From Bacteroidales bacterium (GTDB lineage: Bacteria > Bacteroidota > Bacteroidia > Bacteroidales > JAADJA01): a stretch of DNA of 64,000 nucleotides. Both the position numbers and the translations under genes were made by a program. Under the pieces are notes generated by a model. That model was given only the letters and a program-made list of their open reading frames with translations. It was not told the DNA's origin and ran no database searches. The DNA lies in the NCBI GenBank assembly GCA_020438105.1, contig JAGQVE010000007.1:62001-126000 (forward strand), written 5' to 3'. Shown one piece after another: positions 36,551 to 45,221 of the stretch. The first letter of the stretch is position 1; the number at the start of each line of letters is the position of its first letter.

Positions 36551-38640
36551 ATCTTGTAGATATATTAAAAATAGTACGTTCGCATATTGTATCAATACTT
36601 CTGGTACCTGTTTTGCTTGGCGCGGTGGTTACATTTCTTACCTCCGACAGCCCAATGAATTATACCACCAAAACCAAAATCTACACCGGGTTGGCCTCCG
36701 GATATTCAATTGAATCACAACAAAATTCCTCCTTTAACTTTTTTGCTATCAACAATGCTTTTGATAATCTCATAAACCTGATAACTGCGAGAAGCACCAT
36801 TGAGGAAACGGGGCTCAGGCTATATGCTTTGCATTTGATACAGGAAAAACCAGAATTACCAATAATGACCATGCGATCAATGCAGGAAGTAAAGCAAATT
36901 ACTCCGCCGGATGTTATGGAACTGGTGGATAAAAATTCGCTGGAAAAAACCTATCAAAACCTGCTTGAATATAAAAATAAAGATGAAGCCAATTTTGTGT
37001 ACAAACTCATTAACCTTAACCATCCCCATTACAGTTTTAAAGCAATTTCGGGCATTAAAGCCCGCCGTATTGCCAGCAGCGATATGATCGAAATAACTTT
37101 CGATTCAGATGATCCGGCAATATGTTATCAAACCGTAAATATTCTCGTGCATACTTTCATTAAAAGTTTTGCATCACTCAAGGAAAATCAAACCGATGCC
37201 GTGGTTAAATATTTTGAAAAACAACTCGAAATAGCACATGAAAAGTTGCAGGGTGCTGAACGAAAACTTTTGAATTTTAATCAGGATAATAAAATCATCA
37301 ATTATTACGAGCAAACTAAACACATCGCTTCTGAAAAGGAAAAATTTGAACTGGAACGCCAAACCGTGATGCTCAATTATGCTGCTGCCGAGTCAGTTAT
37401 TACCAACCTGGAAAGCAATATGGGTGCACGTGTAAAATTAAAATTGCAAGGAAACAACATCGTTGATCTCCGTAAAAAGCTGAGTGAGGTGAATGAAAAA
37501 ATCGCACTACGCAAATTCAACAGCGAATCGCTCGACTCTACAGATACAGAGACCACCGAAAGCTTACAACTACAGGCAGAGATTCTAAAATCTCAAATGC
37601 AGCAAACCATTGATTCATTGCATTTTTATGAAAATACGAAAGAAGGGCTCCGCGTGGACGACATAATTAACAACTGGCTCCAAAACGTTATTGCCTTTGA
37701 AGAAGCAAAGGCCAAATTAACTGCCCTGGAAATACGCCGGGGCGAGCTGGAAGAAACCATTAAGCATTTTGCACCACTGGGGGCTAACCTTAAAAAAATT
37801 GAACGCGAAATTGATGTTTTTGAGCGGGAATATTTATCATTGTTACATAGCCTTGGACTCGCAAAACTTAAACAGCAAGACATTGAGCTTTCTTCAAATA
37901 TTAAAATAGTAGATCCACCGGTTCTACCCATTTCGCCGCAACCGAGCAAACGAAAATTTCTGATCGTTGCAGCAGTATTTGCTGGTTTCATTCTTACACT
38001 TGGAATCGTTTTGCTACTCCATTTTTTCGATACCACTTTACAAAACACATTCAGAACAGAAAAAACCACAGGATTACAAAGTTTAGGGAATTACCCCCGA
38101 ATATCGGACCACAGTAAAAAAGGTGCAGCACAGGAACGTATGAAAGATATTGCAACAGCGAGCATTATCAACAATATTTTTAAGTTCAGTTGCATGTCGG
38201 AAAATGATCAGTATAAAATTGGGATCATAAGCAATTTTAAAGAAGAAGGTAAATCACTAATTGCGGAGGCAATTAAAACCAGGCTTGATTTAAGTAAAGG
38301 AGAAAAAACAGATAATTCAAAAAACAAAACATTCATAATTATTGAATATCCTTCACTAATTGGAAATCCCTTACCCAAAGGATTGGAGTGTCATCACGAC
38401 TTGTTGTGTATTGTAGTGAGAGCTGACCGTGGTTGGGAAGAAGCTGACAGAAGAATGCTTGAAATTATTCAAAAAGTCAGCAATGAAACACCCATCGGTT
38501 TCATTTTAAATTATGTAAAATCAGATTACATGAATGATTTCATTGGACCGGTTCCAGCAGAAAGAAGTGCAATACGCAGGTTTGTAAAACGAATTGCATT
38601 ATTAAGATTCTTCCAAAAATTTGAACTTAAACAAAACTAA
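36547..38640 (+). CDS. Polysaccharide co-polymerase (Wzz/GumC-like) with degenerate tyrosine-kinase domain
   Basis: A 697-residue inner-membrane protein. One membrane helix lies near residues 13-31, followed by a large periplasmic coiled-coil region (about 35-465) and a second helix near 468-492 preceded by the Pro-rich VDPPVLPISPQPSKRK. The cytosolic tail of about 200 residues resembles a BY-kinase. GIISNFKEEGKS (559-570) keeps GKS, but the Walker A' aspartates are lost (IIIEYPSL) and no C-terminal Tyr cluster exists. Such proteins set polymer length with Wzy; this one probably lacks kinase activity. It is translationally coupled at both ends (ATGA before, TAATG after). Confidence 0.88.
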   Translation: MNLVDILKIVRSHIVSILLVPVLLGAVVTFLTSDSPMNYTTKTKIYTGLASGYSIESQQNSSFNFFAINNAFDNLINLITARSTIEETGLRLYALHLIQEKPELPIMTMRSMQEVKQITPPDVMELVDKNSLEKTYQNLLEYKNKDEANFVYKLINLNHPHYSFKAISGIKARRIASSDMIEITFDSDDPAICYQTVNILVHTFIKSFASLKENQTDAVVKYFEKQLEIAHEKLQGAERKLLNFNQDNKIINYYEQTKHIASEKEKFELERQTVMLNYAAAESVITNLESNMGARVKLKLQGNNIVDLRKKLSEVNEKIALRKFNSESLDSTDTETTESLQLQAEILKSQMQQTIDSLHFYENTKEGLRVDDIINNWLQNVIAFEEAKAKLTALEIRRGELEETIKHFAPLGANLKKIEREIDVFEREYLSLLHSLGLAKLKQQDIELSSNIKIVDPPVLPISPQPSKRKFLIVAAVFAGFILTLGIVLLLHFFDTTLQNTFRTEKTTGLQSLGNYPRISDHSKKGAAQERMKDIATASIINNIFKFSCMSENDQYKIGIISNFKEEGKSLIAEAIKTRLDLSKGEKTDNSKNKTFIIIEYPSLIGNPLPKGLECHHDLLCIVVRADRGWEEADRRMLEIIQKVSNETPIGFILNYVKSDYMNDFIGPVPAERSAIRRFVKRIALLRFFQKFELKQN

Positions 38641-39989
38641 TGAAAGCCGCACTGAGCAATATTTTAAAAGAAAAAAACATTCAGTCGCTTTCGACGAATG
38701 TTTTTACTGCTGCCATCAATTTGGCCACTTTCCTGTTTTTGGTTCGTTCTCTTGGTCAGGAATCATTTGGATTATGGGTAATTTTTACCACGGCTGGAAC
38801 ATTGGCTGCGCTCATCCGTTTTGGAGTTACCCGAAGAGCCATCATTCATTTTGCAAGTGGGTCAGATGAAGAAATCTTTAAAAAAATTAGTGGAAGCGGA
38901 TTGTTGCTCGACCTGATCATCATGGCCATTGCAGCCTTGTTAAGTTTCGCAGTTTATTTGATTGGGGGGCAATCACTTGGAATGTACTTTCTTTTTTTCA
39001 AGTATTATCCCCTGGTTGCGATTGTATGTTTGTTGTGGAATAGTGCACTTACCATACAATCTGCCAAACAGCGATTTGACAGGATACTCTTACTTCGCCT
39101 GATCATTGCAACTCCGTTTTTTATTTTCGTTTTTTTAAATCTCATTTTATTCCATTACGGTCTGGAAACTGTGATCCATGCTTACATTGCATCACATGGA
39201 ATTGCCAGTATAATCATGCTGTTGCTGGGATGGACCAGTTTAAGTGATCTCTTTAACAGTAGAAAAACCGAAATAAATAAAATATTGAACTACGGGAAAT
39301 ATACGGTGCTCACCAGTACAGGAAGCAGTTTACTGAGGAGCGCTGACGCTCTCATGATTGGCATGTCACCGGTTTTGGGAGCCTCCGGGGTTGCTTTGTA
39401 TGCCATTCCATTTAAATTGGTTGATTTAATTTCCATACCTCTCAATGCCTTTGTGGCAACAGCCAGTCCTAAAATGTCAAAAGCATACATTAGTGGTCAA
39501 ATTCAAAATTTCAAACGAATTTTATTCACATACACTGGCGCCGTTAGTTTTCTGTTTGTACCAGTTGTTATTGGATCAGCTATTTTTTCACGGCCGTTTT
39601 TAACCTTTTTAGCAGGTACCGGTTACGAAAATGAATTTGCCACCATGACAGGAATTTTGTACACCATCCTGATTTATGGTTTGATTTTGCCATTCGACCG
39701 ATTTACCGGCATTGCTCTTGATTCATCCGAAATGCCTAATATAAATGCTCTGAAGGTGTATGTTATGCTTTCGCTCAACATTGCCGGAAATGCCATAGCT
39801 ATATTTGTATATAATTCGCTGGTTATGGTGGCTGCAGTTTCTGTGTTATTCACTGTTGCAGGCATGTGGATTGGATGGTATTATCTAAAAAAATCCTTTT
39901 CGTTAAACCCAATGGGCATCTATTACGAAGGAATCAGTTTTTATAAAAAACTATTTATTTCTATCAGGTCATTCAATATTTCACATTGA
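38640..39989 (+). CDS. Polysaccharide repeat-unit flippase (Wzx/MOP superfamily)
   Basis: A 449-residue integral membrane protein with about 12 hydrophobic helices. Early VFTAAINLATFLFLVRSLGQ is followed by FGLWVIFTT, a typical opening of lipopolysaccharide/EPS flippases. It moves undecaprenyl-linked sugar units from the inner to the outer face of the cytoplasmic membrane. The start codon overlaps the stop of the co-polymerase gene by one base (TAATG), and the next gene begins 7 bases after its stop. The context (initiating transferase, co-polymerase, ligase/polymerase) fixes the role better than the sequence alone. Confidence 0.88.
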   Translation: MKAALSNILKEKNIQSLSTNVFTAAINLATFLFLVRSLGQESFGLWVIFTTAGTLAALIRFGVTRRAIIHFASGSDEEIFKKISGSGLLLDLIIMAIAALLSFAVYLIGGQSLGMYFLFFKYYPLVAIVCLLWNSALTIQSAKQRFDRILLLRLIIATPFFIFVFLNLILFHYGLETVIHAYIASHGIASIIMLLLGWTSLSDLFNSRKTEINKILNYGKYTVLTSTGSSLLRSADALMIGMSPVLGASGVALYAIPFKLVDLISIPLNAFVATASPKMSKAYISGQIQNFKRILFTYTGAVSFLFVPVVIGSAIFSRPFLTFLAGTGYENEFATMTGILYTILIYGLILPFDRFTGIALDSSEMPNINALKVYVMLSLNIAGNAIAIFVYNSLVMVAAVSVLFTVAGMWIGWYYLKKSFSLNPMGIYYEGISFYKKLFISIRSFNISH

Positions 39990-39996
39990 TCAAGAA

Positions 39997-41451
39997 ATGA
40001 ATTACCAGGTATTAAATATCAATAAAGTTTTTCAAGGAGTATTTGTCGGCGCTCTTGTATTATTATTTGGGAGCTTTATCGCGTCAAAGGGCATGATGAT
40101 GGCCATGATCGGGATTATCATTCCGTTTGTATTGTTCTTTCTTTTTTCACTTTTCAAAAATCCCGAAATCGGATATTGGACCATGTTTACCATCAACTAT
40201 TTTGCACTTGGTATAACGCGGTATTTCCCGGCACCCTTAGGCCTGTCCATCGATTCATTGCTGGTTTTAACCCACCTGGCCATTTTTGCCAAATATTTTC
40301 AGGAGCGTATTTTTTATCGCAAAGCCAAGAGCGATTTGGTTTTTTTAGCATTCATCTGGTTTCTTTACGCACTGTTACAAATGGTCAACCCCGAGGCCGT
40401 CAGCCGTGAAGCCTGGTTTTATGCAATGCGGGGTGTGGCGTTGTATATGATGCTTGTTATTCCTCTTGTATTTCTCATTTTAGATAAAGAAAGCGCATTG
40501 AACCGGTTTTTTAAACTTTGGATGATTTTTTCACTATTGGCGGTTCTGAAAGGATTAATGCAAAAATTCATGGGCCCCGATCCCTGGGAGCAAGCCTGGC
40601 TTGATGGAGGCGGATCGCTCACCCATGTATTGTTCGGGAAACTCAGAATATTTTCATTTTTTAGTGACGCCGGGCAGTTTGGTGCTTCCATGGGCCACTC
40701 GGGAGTTGTTTTTGCAATTTTAGCGATGAATGCTCCTGCAAAAAAACAAAAACGGATTTTTGGAATAGCCTCGGCATTGTTTTTTTATGGAATGTTGATT
40801 TCAGGTACACGGGGTGCCATGGCGGTACCCATAGCAGGATTTACCTTATACATTATTCTCCAGAAAAATATTAGAATGATGGTGATTGGTGGTTCAATCG
40901 GGCTCATTTTCTACATTTTCATTTTCCAAACCAGTATCGGGCAAAGCAATTACGATATTGCCCGGTTGCGAACGGCATTTGATAAAAATAATCCATCCTT
41001 ACAGGTTCGACTGGAAAACCAAAAGAAACTTAAAGTGTACATGGCATCCCGCCCGATAGGCGGAGGTATTGGATCTTCAGGAAACTGGGGACAACGATTT
41101 TCGCCCAATACATTCTTAGCCAACACACCCACAGATAGCTGGTACGTTATGATTTGGGCCGAACAGGGAGTTCTTGGGCTATACCTGCATTTATTTATAT
41201 TGTTTTATATCATTATCAAATCAGGTTACAAAATCATGTTTAAAATAAAAGACCCGTGGCTGAGTGCCAGGCTTCAGGCACTTGCTGCAGGGATGTTTGG
41301 CGTTATGGGAGCCGCATATGGAAATGGCGTATTAGGGCAGATGCCAACCGGAATAATAATCTATTCATCCATGGCATATTTGTTCCTGGGTGAGAGGATT
41401 GATAAGCAAATAGCTGAAAAAAAAGCAATTGATCGCAAACAAAATGATTAA
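39997..41451 (+). CDS. O-antigen ligase/Wzy-like polymerase
   Basis: A 484-residue membrane protein with 10-12 helices. A long periplasmic loop (about residues 325-385) contains ASRPIGGGIGSSGNWG and TPTDSWYVMIWAEQG, the pattern of the Wzy_C/O-antigen ligase family (PF04932); GTRGAMAVP precedes it. In a Wzx/Wzy system it would polymerise repeat units, or ligate them to an acceptor. No other polymerase candidate is seen in the locus, so polymerase is the more likely role. It is followed by a 129-base gap before the UDP-glucose dehydrogenase gene. Confidence 0.85.
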   Translation: MNYQVLNINKVFQGVFVGALVLLFGSFIASKGMMMAMIGIIIPFVLFFLFSLFKNPEIGYWTMFTINYFALGITRYFPAPLGLSIDSLLVLTHLAIFAKYFQERIFYRKAKSDLVFLAFIWFLYALLQMVNPEAVSREAWFYAMRGVALYMMLVIPLVFLILDKESALNRFFKLWMIFSLLAVLKGLMQKFMGPDPWEQAWLDGGGSLTHVLFGKLRIFSFFSDAGQFGASMGHSGVVFAILAMNAPAKKQKRIFGIASALFFYGMLISGTRGAMAVPIAGFTLYIILQKNIRMMVIGGSIGLIFYIFIFQTSIGQSNYDIARLRTAFDKNNPSLQVRLENQKKLKVYMASRPIGGGIGSSGNWGQRFSPNTFLANTPTDSWYVMIWAEQGVLGLYLHLFILFYIIIKSGYKIMFKIKDPWLSARLQALAAGMFGVMGAAYGNGVLGQMPTGIIIYSSMAYLFLGERIDKQIAEKKAIDRKQND

Positions 41452-41580
41452 AAATAAGTACAAACAAATTATTGAAACACCGAAAGTAATCTTCATTAAA
41501 ACCCGAATCGAATGAGATACTTTCCTTATACTTTTTAGCTTAAAATTTTTTTAAATTAATAACCCTTTAAATCGAAAAAA

Positions 41581-42933
41581 ATGAATATTGCTATTGTAGG
41601 AACCGGCTATGTCGGTTTAGTTACAGGAACTTGTCTTGCAGAAACTGGTGCTACAGTTCATTGCGTCGACATCGATGAAAAAAAGATCGAAAATCTCAAA
41701 AACGGTAAAATCCCGATTTACGAACCGGGCCTTGAACCCCTCGTTGAAAAAAACGTTCAGAAAGAACGCCTCTTTTTCCATACCCGGTTAAAAGATGTAT
41801 TAAATGAATGCGAAATCGTATTTATTGCTGTTGGAACTCCTCCTGATGAGGATGGCAGCGCCGACTTATCGTATGTGTTGGCGGTAGCTTCGGAAGTAGG
41901 TAAGCACATGCAGGACTACGTTACAGTTGTAACCAAAAGTACCGTTCCAATCGGAACAGCTCAAAAGGTGAAAGCAGCCATTAAAAAGGAATTGGAAACC
42001 CGAAACGTGGATATTGAATTTGATGTGGCCTCAAACCCTGAATTTTTGAAAGAAGGAGATGCAGTTAACGATTTCCTGAAACCAGACAGGATCGTAATCG
42101 GAACCGAATCAGAAAGGGCTGAAAAAACATTGCGCCGCCTTTACAAACCATTCCTTCTGAATGGTCATCCTTTAATTTTTATGAACATTCCATCTGCAGA
42201 GTTAACCAAATATGCAGCCAATGCCATGCTGGCAACTAAAATCAGCTTTATCAATGATATTGCTAATTTGAGTGAAATCGTTGGTGCCGATATAAATATG
42301 GTTCGAAAAGGCATTGGTAGCGATAGCCGCATCGGCAACAAGTTTATCTACCCGGGTGTTGGTTATGGAGGTTCTTGTTTTCCGAAGGATGTAAAAGCGC
42401 TTGTAAGCACGGCTAAATCTAATAATTACCCCTTACGCATTCTTCAGGCAGTAGAGGATGTAAATCAGGACCAGAAAATGGTACTTTATAACAAACTCAA
42501 AAAGCACTTCAAAGGAGACCTGAAAGGTAAAAAAATCGGCATTTGGGGATTGGCCTTCAAACCAGGAACTGATGACATGCGCGAAGCGCCTTCACTGGTA
42601 CTGATTGAGAACCTGATTCGCGATGGTGCCATAGTTAAAGCTTATGATCCGGTAGCAATAGAGGAAGCCAAAAGACGAATTGGAGATGTTATTGAATATG
42701 CTCCCGACATGTATGAGGCAACCCTCGATGCTGATGCACTGGTTCTTGTAACCGAATGGAATGAGTTCAGGATTCCGAATTATAAAATTTTGATGAAACT
42801 GATGGGTCAAAAGGTAATTTTCGACGGAAGAAATATTTACGACCCTGATGAAATGCGGGATTTTGGTTTTGAATATTATAGCATTGGCAGGGCCGAGATC
42901 ATTCTTAATGGTGCCGAAAAAGTATTAGCCTGA
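41581..42933 (+). CDS. ugd: UDP-glucose 6-dehydrogenase
   Basis: A 450-residue enzyme. The N-terminal Rossmann NAD site is [20 protein letters not shown]. The substrate-binding and catalytic segments are [28 protein letters not shown] and the active-site Cys C266 in [10 protein letters not shown]. The C-terminal UDP-binding domain includes [16 protein letters not shown] and VFDGRNIYD. It oxidises UDP-glucose to UDP-glucuronate, so the exopolysaccharide probably contains uronic acid. That fits the neighbouring asparagine-synthetase-like enzyme, which could amidate a carboxyl group. It has its own 129-base upstream gap and could have a separate promoter, though no full consensus was found. Confidence 0.95.
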   Translation: MNIAIVGTGYVGLVTGTCLAETGATVHCVDIDEKKIENLKNGKIPIYEPGLEPLVEKNVQKERLFFHTRLKDVLNECEIVFIAVGTPPDEDGSADLSYVLAVASEVGKHMQDYVTVVTKSTVPIGTAQKVKAAIKKELETRNVDIEFDVASNPEFLKEGDAVNDFLKPDRIVIGTESERAEKTLRRLYKPFLLNGHPLIFMNIPSAELTKYAANAMLATKISFINDIANLSEIVGADINMVRKGIGSDSRIGNKFIYPGVGYGGSCFPKDVKALVSTAKSNNYPLRILQAVEDVNQDQKMVLYNKLKKHFKGDLKGKKIGIWGLAFKPGTDDMREAPSLVLIENLIRDGAIVKAYDPVAIEEAKRRIGDVIEYAPDMYEATLDADALVLVTEWNEFRIPNYKILMKLMGQKVIFDGRNIYDPDEMRDFGFEYYSIGRAEIILNGAEKVLA

Positions 42934-42952
42934 GGCAATAAATCCCGGTACC

Positions 42953-43933
42953 ATGAACAAGCGTCCTCTTGTTTCAATTGTAACGATCAATTATAATCAG
43001 GCAGAAGTAACCTGCGAAATGCTCGAATCATTTCGCAGGGTTACTTACCCTGCTTATGAAATTATTGTAGTTGACAATGATTCACCCACGGCACCTGACA
43101 TAATTGAACAACGATATCCGGAAGTAAAGCTCATCCGCAGCAAGTCGAATCTTGGATTTGCTGGTGGGAATAACCTTGGAATTGATGCTGCCTCCGGAGA
43201 ATATATCTTGTTTTTAAACAACGATACCGAAGTAGAGCCAGGATTCATTGAGCCCATTGTTGAATTGATGGAATCTGACAGATCCATTGGGATGGTAAGT
43301 CCGAAAATTAAATTCTTTTATCATCGCGATACAGTTCAGTATGCCGGTTATAGTAAATTCAACATTTTTACTATCAGCATGACAGGATATGGCTTCAAGC
43401 AAAAAGATGATGGCAGGTTTGATAAACTTTTAAAAACAAATTTTTGCCATGGTGCAGCCATGATGGTTCCAATGGAAGTGATCCGCAAAGTTGGCAAAAT
43501 GCCTGATCTATATTTCCTCTATTACGAGGAACACGACTGGGCTATGCGGGTAAAAAATGCGGGATATTCCATTTACTATCTGCCTGATTCTACGGTATGG
43601 CATAAGGAATCGATATCCACGGGTAAACAAAGTGCATTAAAAACCTACTATTTCACCCGAAACAGGATTTTGTTCGGGCGGAGGAATATCAGTGGGATTG
43701 CCGCTTTGCTCTCGATGGCCTACATGGTTCTGGTTGCAATACCTAAAAACCTGGTAGTGTATTTACTGAAATTTGACATAAAACACATGCGTGCCTATGC
43801 CTTTGCAATTTGGTGGCATATCAAAAGGCTTCATAAAAGATTTTATGTAAATGACTTTAAAAAACACTCCAATCAGGCAATAAAATTCAACAAAGAATCA
43901 AAGCTTATTCAGCCACAGGTTAATCCTGAATAA
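42953..43933 (+). CDS. Family 2 glycosyltransferase (rhamnosyltransferase-like)
   Basis: A 326-residue protein. The GT-A fold opening PLVSIVTINYNQAEVTCEML is followed by VVDNDSPT, NLGFAGGNNLGID and the divalent-metal motif region FLNNDTEVEPGF. LYYEEHDWAMRVKNAGY carries the probable catalytic base region. A membrane-associating helix near residues 245-265 (IAALLSMAYMVLVAIPKNLV) suits work on lipid-linked intermediates at the cytoplasmic face. The pattern resembles GT2 enzymes of the WcaA/RfbN type, but the sugar cannot be inferred. It starts 19 bases after ugd and is followed by a 66-base gap. Confidence 0.9.
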   Translation: MNKRPLVSIVTINYNQAEVTCEMLESFRRVTYPAYEIIVVDNDSPTAPDIIEQRYPEVKLIRSKSNLGFAGGNNLGIDAASGEYILFLNNDTEVEPGFIEPIVELMESDRSIGMVSPKIKFFYHRDTVQYAGYSKFNIFTISMTGYGFKQKDDGRFDKLLKTNFCHGAAMMVPMEVIRKVGKMPDLYFLYYEEHDWAMRVKNAGYSIYYLPDSTVWHKESISTGKQSALKTYYFTRNRILFGRRNISGIAALLSMAYMVLVAIPKNLVVYLLKFDIKHMRAYAFAIWWHIKRLHKRFYVNDFKKHSNQAIKFNKESKLIQPQVNPE

Positions 43934-43972
43934 CAGCATTGCTGCCCTTAGCGGCATTCACAATTTCATTTT

Positions 43973-43980
43973 TAAATTTG
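43973..43980 (+). promoter_or_regulatory. Candidate -7 element before the second half of the EPS locus
   Basis: TAAATTTG fits TAnnTTTG exactly and stands 19 bases before ATG 44000 in the only sizeable gap (66 bases) of this stretch. No good TTTG was found at -33, so the site is tentative. Confidence 0.35.
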
Positions 43981-43999
43981 GTCATTTAAACCTAATGCA

Positions 44000-45211
44000 A
44001 TGGAAATAATCTCAACACTTTTTCAGATCCTATTTGCAGCTATATTTATTTATCTTACTTTTTCGGGAGGCTATTTCTTTATTTTCAGCATAGCCGGTCT
44101 TTTTTATAAAGATCCGAGGGGTAAGGGTGTAAAACAGCACCACATGGCGGTAATGATTCCCGGATATAAAGAGGACTCGGTAATTATTGATGTGGCCAAA
44201 GATGCTCTCCGGCAGGATTACCCACAGCAATGCTATGATGTAATTGTGATAGCTGATTCTTTTACTGAATCAACATTAAGCAAACTCCGTGAGCTTCCCA
44301 TCAAAGTTCTGGAGGTTTCGTTTGAAAACAGTACAAAATCCAAATCCATCAATAAGGCATTTGAACAACTACCGGAAAACTATGACCTGGTGGTGATCCT
44401 TGATGCTGACAACCAGATGGAACGGACCTATTTATCACAAGTTAACCGGCAATTTGATGGAAAAACCAAAATTGTTCAAACGCATCGCATAGCCAAAAAC
44501 CTGAATAATAATCTTGCGATCCTTGATGCTATAAGTGAAGAGATGAATAACCATGCCTTCAGGAAAGGACACCGGGTGCTTGGGTTATCAGCAGCTTTAA
44601 TAGGTTCAGGGATGGCTTTTGAGTACAAATTTTTTAAAGATCATATGGCAAAAATCAAAGCGATTGGAGGCTTTGATAAAGAACTGGAGCTTAAATTTAC
44701 CAGCGAAGGAGAGCAGATAAGTTACCTTAACAGCGCTCTTGTTTTTGATGAGAAAGTTCAGAAATCGCAGGTATTTACCGGCCAGCGCAGAAGATGGCTT
44801 TCGGCACAATTCCTATATTTTGCGAGGTCAATCGGGCCGGCATTTCTCGCCCTTTTAACCAAAGGCAATATCGATTATTTCAATAAATCCATCCAAATGG
44901 CGCTTATGCCAAGAGTCTTGCTCATTGGCTTAACATTTATATTGGCACTGCTGTCATTGTTGCTAAATATATTGCCGGTACCGGAATGGATAATGATGTG
45001 GATGTATCCCGGTATTTTATTTTGGCAGGCACTATTCGCTATGGTAGTAGTAGCAGTTATTGCTGCAATCCCGCGCAAATTTTACAATTTTAAAACCCTT
45101 CAGGCGGTTCTGAGCCTTCCCAAGGGATTCCTGCTTATGGCCCGCTCACTGATAAGTATTGGTGGGGCCAATAAAAAATTCATCCATACCCAACACGGAC
45201 AAACTAATTAA
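44000..45211 (+). CDS. Membrane family 2 glycosyltransferase
   Basis: A 403-residue protein. It has an N-terminal membrane helix (residues about 5-30), then a GT2 catalytic domain with AVMIPGYKEDSVI, VIADSFTESTL, the metal motif DADNQ (VVILDADNQME) and QRRRW (TGQRRRWLSAQ), the Q/RxxRW signature of processive-type GT2 enzymes. Three C-terminal helices follow (about 295-375). The Q/RxxRW box and membrane helices resemble hyaluronan/cellulose synthase-like enzymes, so it may form a beta linkage. It is probably the first gene after an internal promoter, with the asparagine-synthetase-like gene 10 bases downstream. Confidence 0.88.
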   Translation: MEIISTLFQILFAAIFIYLTFSGGYFFIFSIAGLFYKDPRGKGVKQHHMAVMIPGYKEDSVIIDVAKDALRQDYPQQCYDVIVIADSFTESTLSKLRELPIKVLEVSFENSTKSKSINKAFEQLPENYDLVVILDADNQMERTYLSQVNRQFDGKTKIVQTHRIAKNLNNNLAILDAISEEMNNHAFRKGHRVLGLSAALIGSGMAFEYKFFKDHMAKIKAIGGFDKELELKFTSEGEQISYLNSALVFDEKVQKSQVFTGQRRRWLSAQFLYFARSIGPAFLALLTKGNIDYFNKSIQMALMPRVLLIGLTFILALLSLLLNILPVPEWIMMWMYPGILFWQALFAMVVVAVIAAIPRKFYNFKTLQAVLSLPKGFLLMARSLISIGGANKKFIHTQHGQTN

Positions 45212-45221
45212 TACGCGAATT

